A DNA stretch of 64,000 nt from Brevipalpus yothersi. Taxonomy: Eukaryota; Arthropoda; Arachnida; Trombidiformes; Tenuipalpidae. Shown here one piece after another: positions 63,849 through 64,000 of the stretch. Numbering within the stretch: position 1 is the first letter of the stretch; every line of letters starts with the position of its first letter. The notes under the pieces were generated by a model that searched no databases, was not told the origin of the DNA, and saw nothing but the letters and a program-made list of their open reading frames with translations. Location of the stretch: NCBI GenBank assembly GCA_003956705.1, contig QZCP01000169.1, positions 1-64,000 of the forward strand. The letters run 5' to 3'. Made by a program: the position numbers and the translations under genes.

Positions 63849-64000
63849 TTTCTAGATCTCTCTGTTGAATATTCTATCAGCATGACTTGTGTCCAATGGA
63901 TAGTGTGGAAAAAGTTCTGTCCTGGAGATTGGATCCAGTTGGAACGAAATTTGGAGAGAAGAAAAATGGATATACAAAGATGAGACCTGGATGAAAATTA

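Noticed and set aside
1..64000. tRNA and rRNA genes, CRISPR arrays, bacterial operons and insertion sequences.
   Set aside because: I looked for tRNA B-box-like sequence with cloverleaf potential, rRNA-like blocks, spaced direct repeats and transposase motifs and saw none that held up.

Overview
This is eukaryotic DNA from an animal, most likely an arthropod. My guess is a mite or other chelicerate, but the sequence alone does not settle that. The DNA is AT-rich and studded with long (GA)n/(CT)n tracts. Genes are split by GT-AG introns from about 80 bp to 4.7 kb, and the products are animal proteins: a TRPC-type channel, MPDU1, symplekin, CGRRF1, a MAP7/ensconsin-type protein, an FBXO25/32 F-box protein and an RGK small GTPase. 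There are no operons, CRISPR arrays or prokaryotic signals. I rebuilt exon structures by hand from splice sites. Every multi-exon coding sequence that lies wholly inside the window adds up to whole codons.

Layout, left to right. The 5' coding part of a TRPC/TRP-gamma-like channel is on the minus strand (1343-2654; its membrane core lies off the left edge). It is divergent from MPDU1 (+, 6857-7770). Symplekin (-, 8409-12941, six exons) ends tail-to-tail with MPDU1 and starts 920 bp from the divergent CGRRF1-like RING gene (+, 13862-15059). A two-exon gene for a 64-residue single-pass membrane protein follows (+, 18428-19256). Next is a MAP7-like gene (-, 21374-32038, six exons). An intronless GNAT acetyltransferase (-, 33061-33777) comes next. 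A tentative 106-residue two-exon gene (+, 36306-37581) precedes an intronless SKICH-domain protein (+, 39715-40497). The FBXO25/32 gene follows (+, 42673-52810, seven exons). The last exon of an RGK GTPase is at 55164-55616 (-). The last 8 kb holds only tentative exons.

The most unusual locus is 32.1-35.7 kb. The GNAT protein looks like a RimJ/RimL-type family that I know mainly from bacteria and fungi, and the gene has no introns. It sits exactly between two diverged direct copies of one non-coding block. One copy is the 5' flank of the MAP7-like gene and the other is the 5' flank of the GNAT gene. This fits a foreign or retro-inserted gene that gained a duplicated animal 5' region. The second most interesting item is the short SKICH protein, which ends in an acidic FILV motif resembling an LC3-interacting region and suggests a minimal selective-autophagy adaptor. 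The genes are otherwise unrelated in function (channel signalling, ER glycosylation, mRNA 3'-end processing, ubiquitin ligation, microtubule transport), as expected of an animal chromosome.
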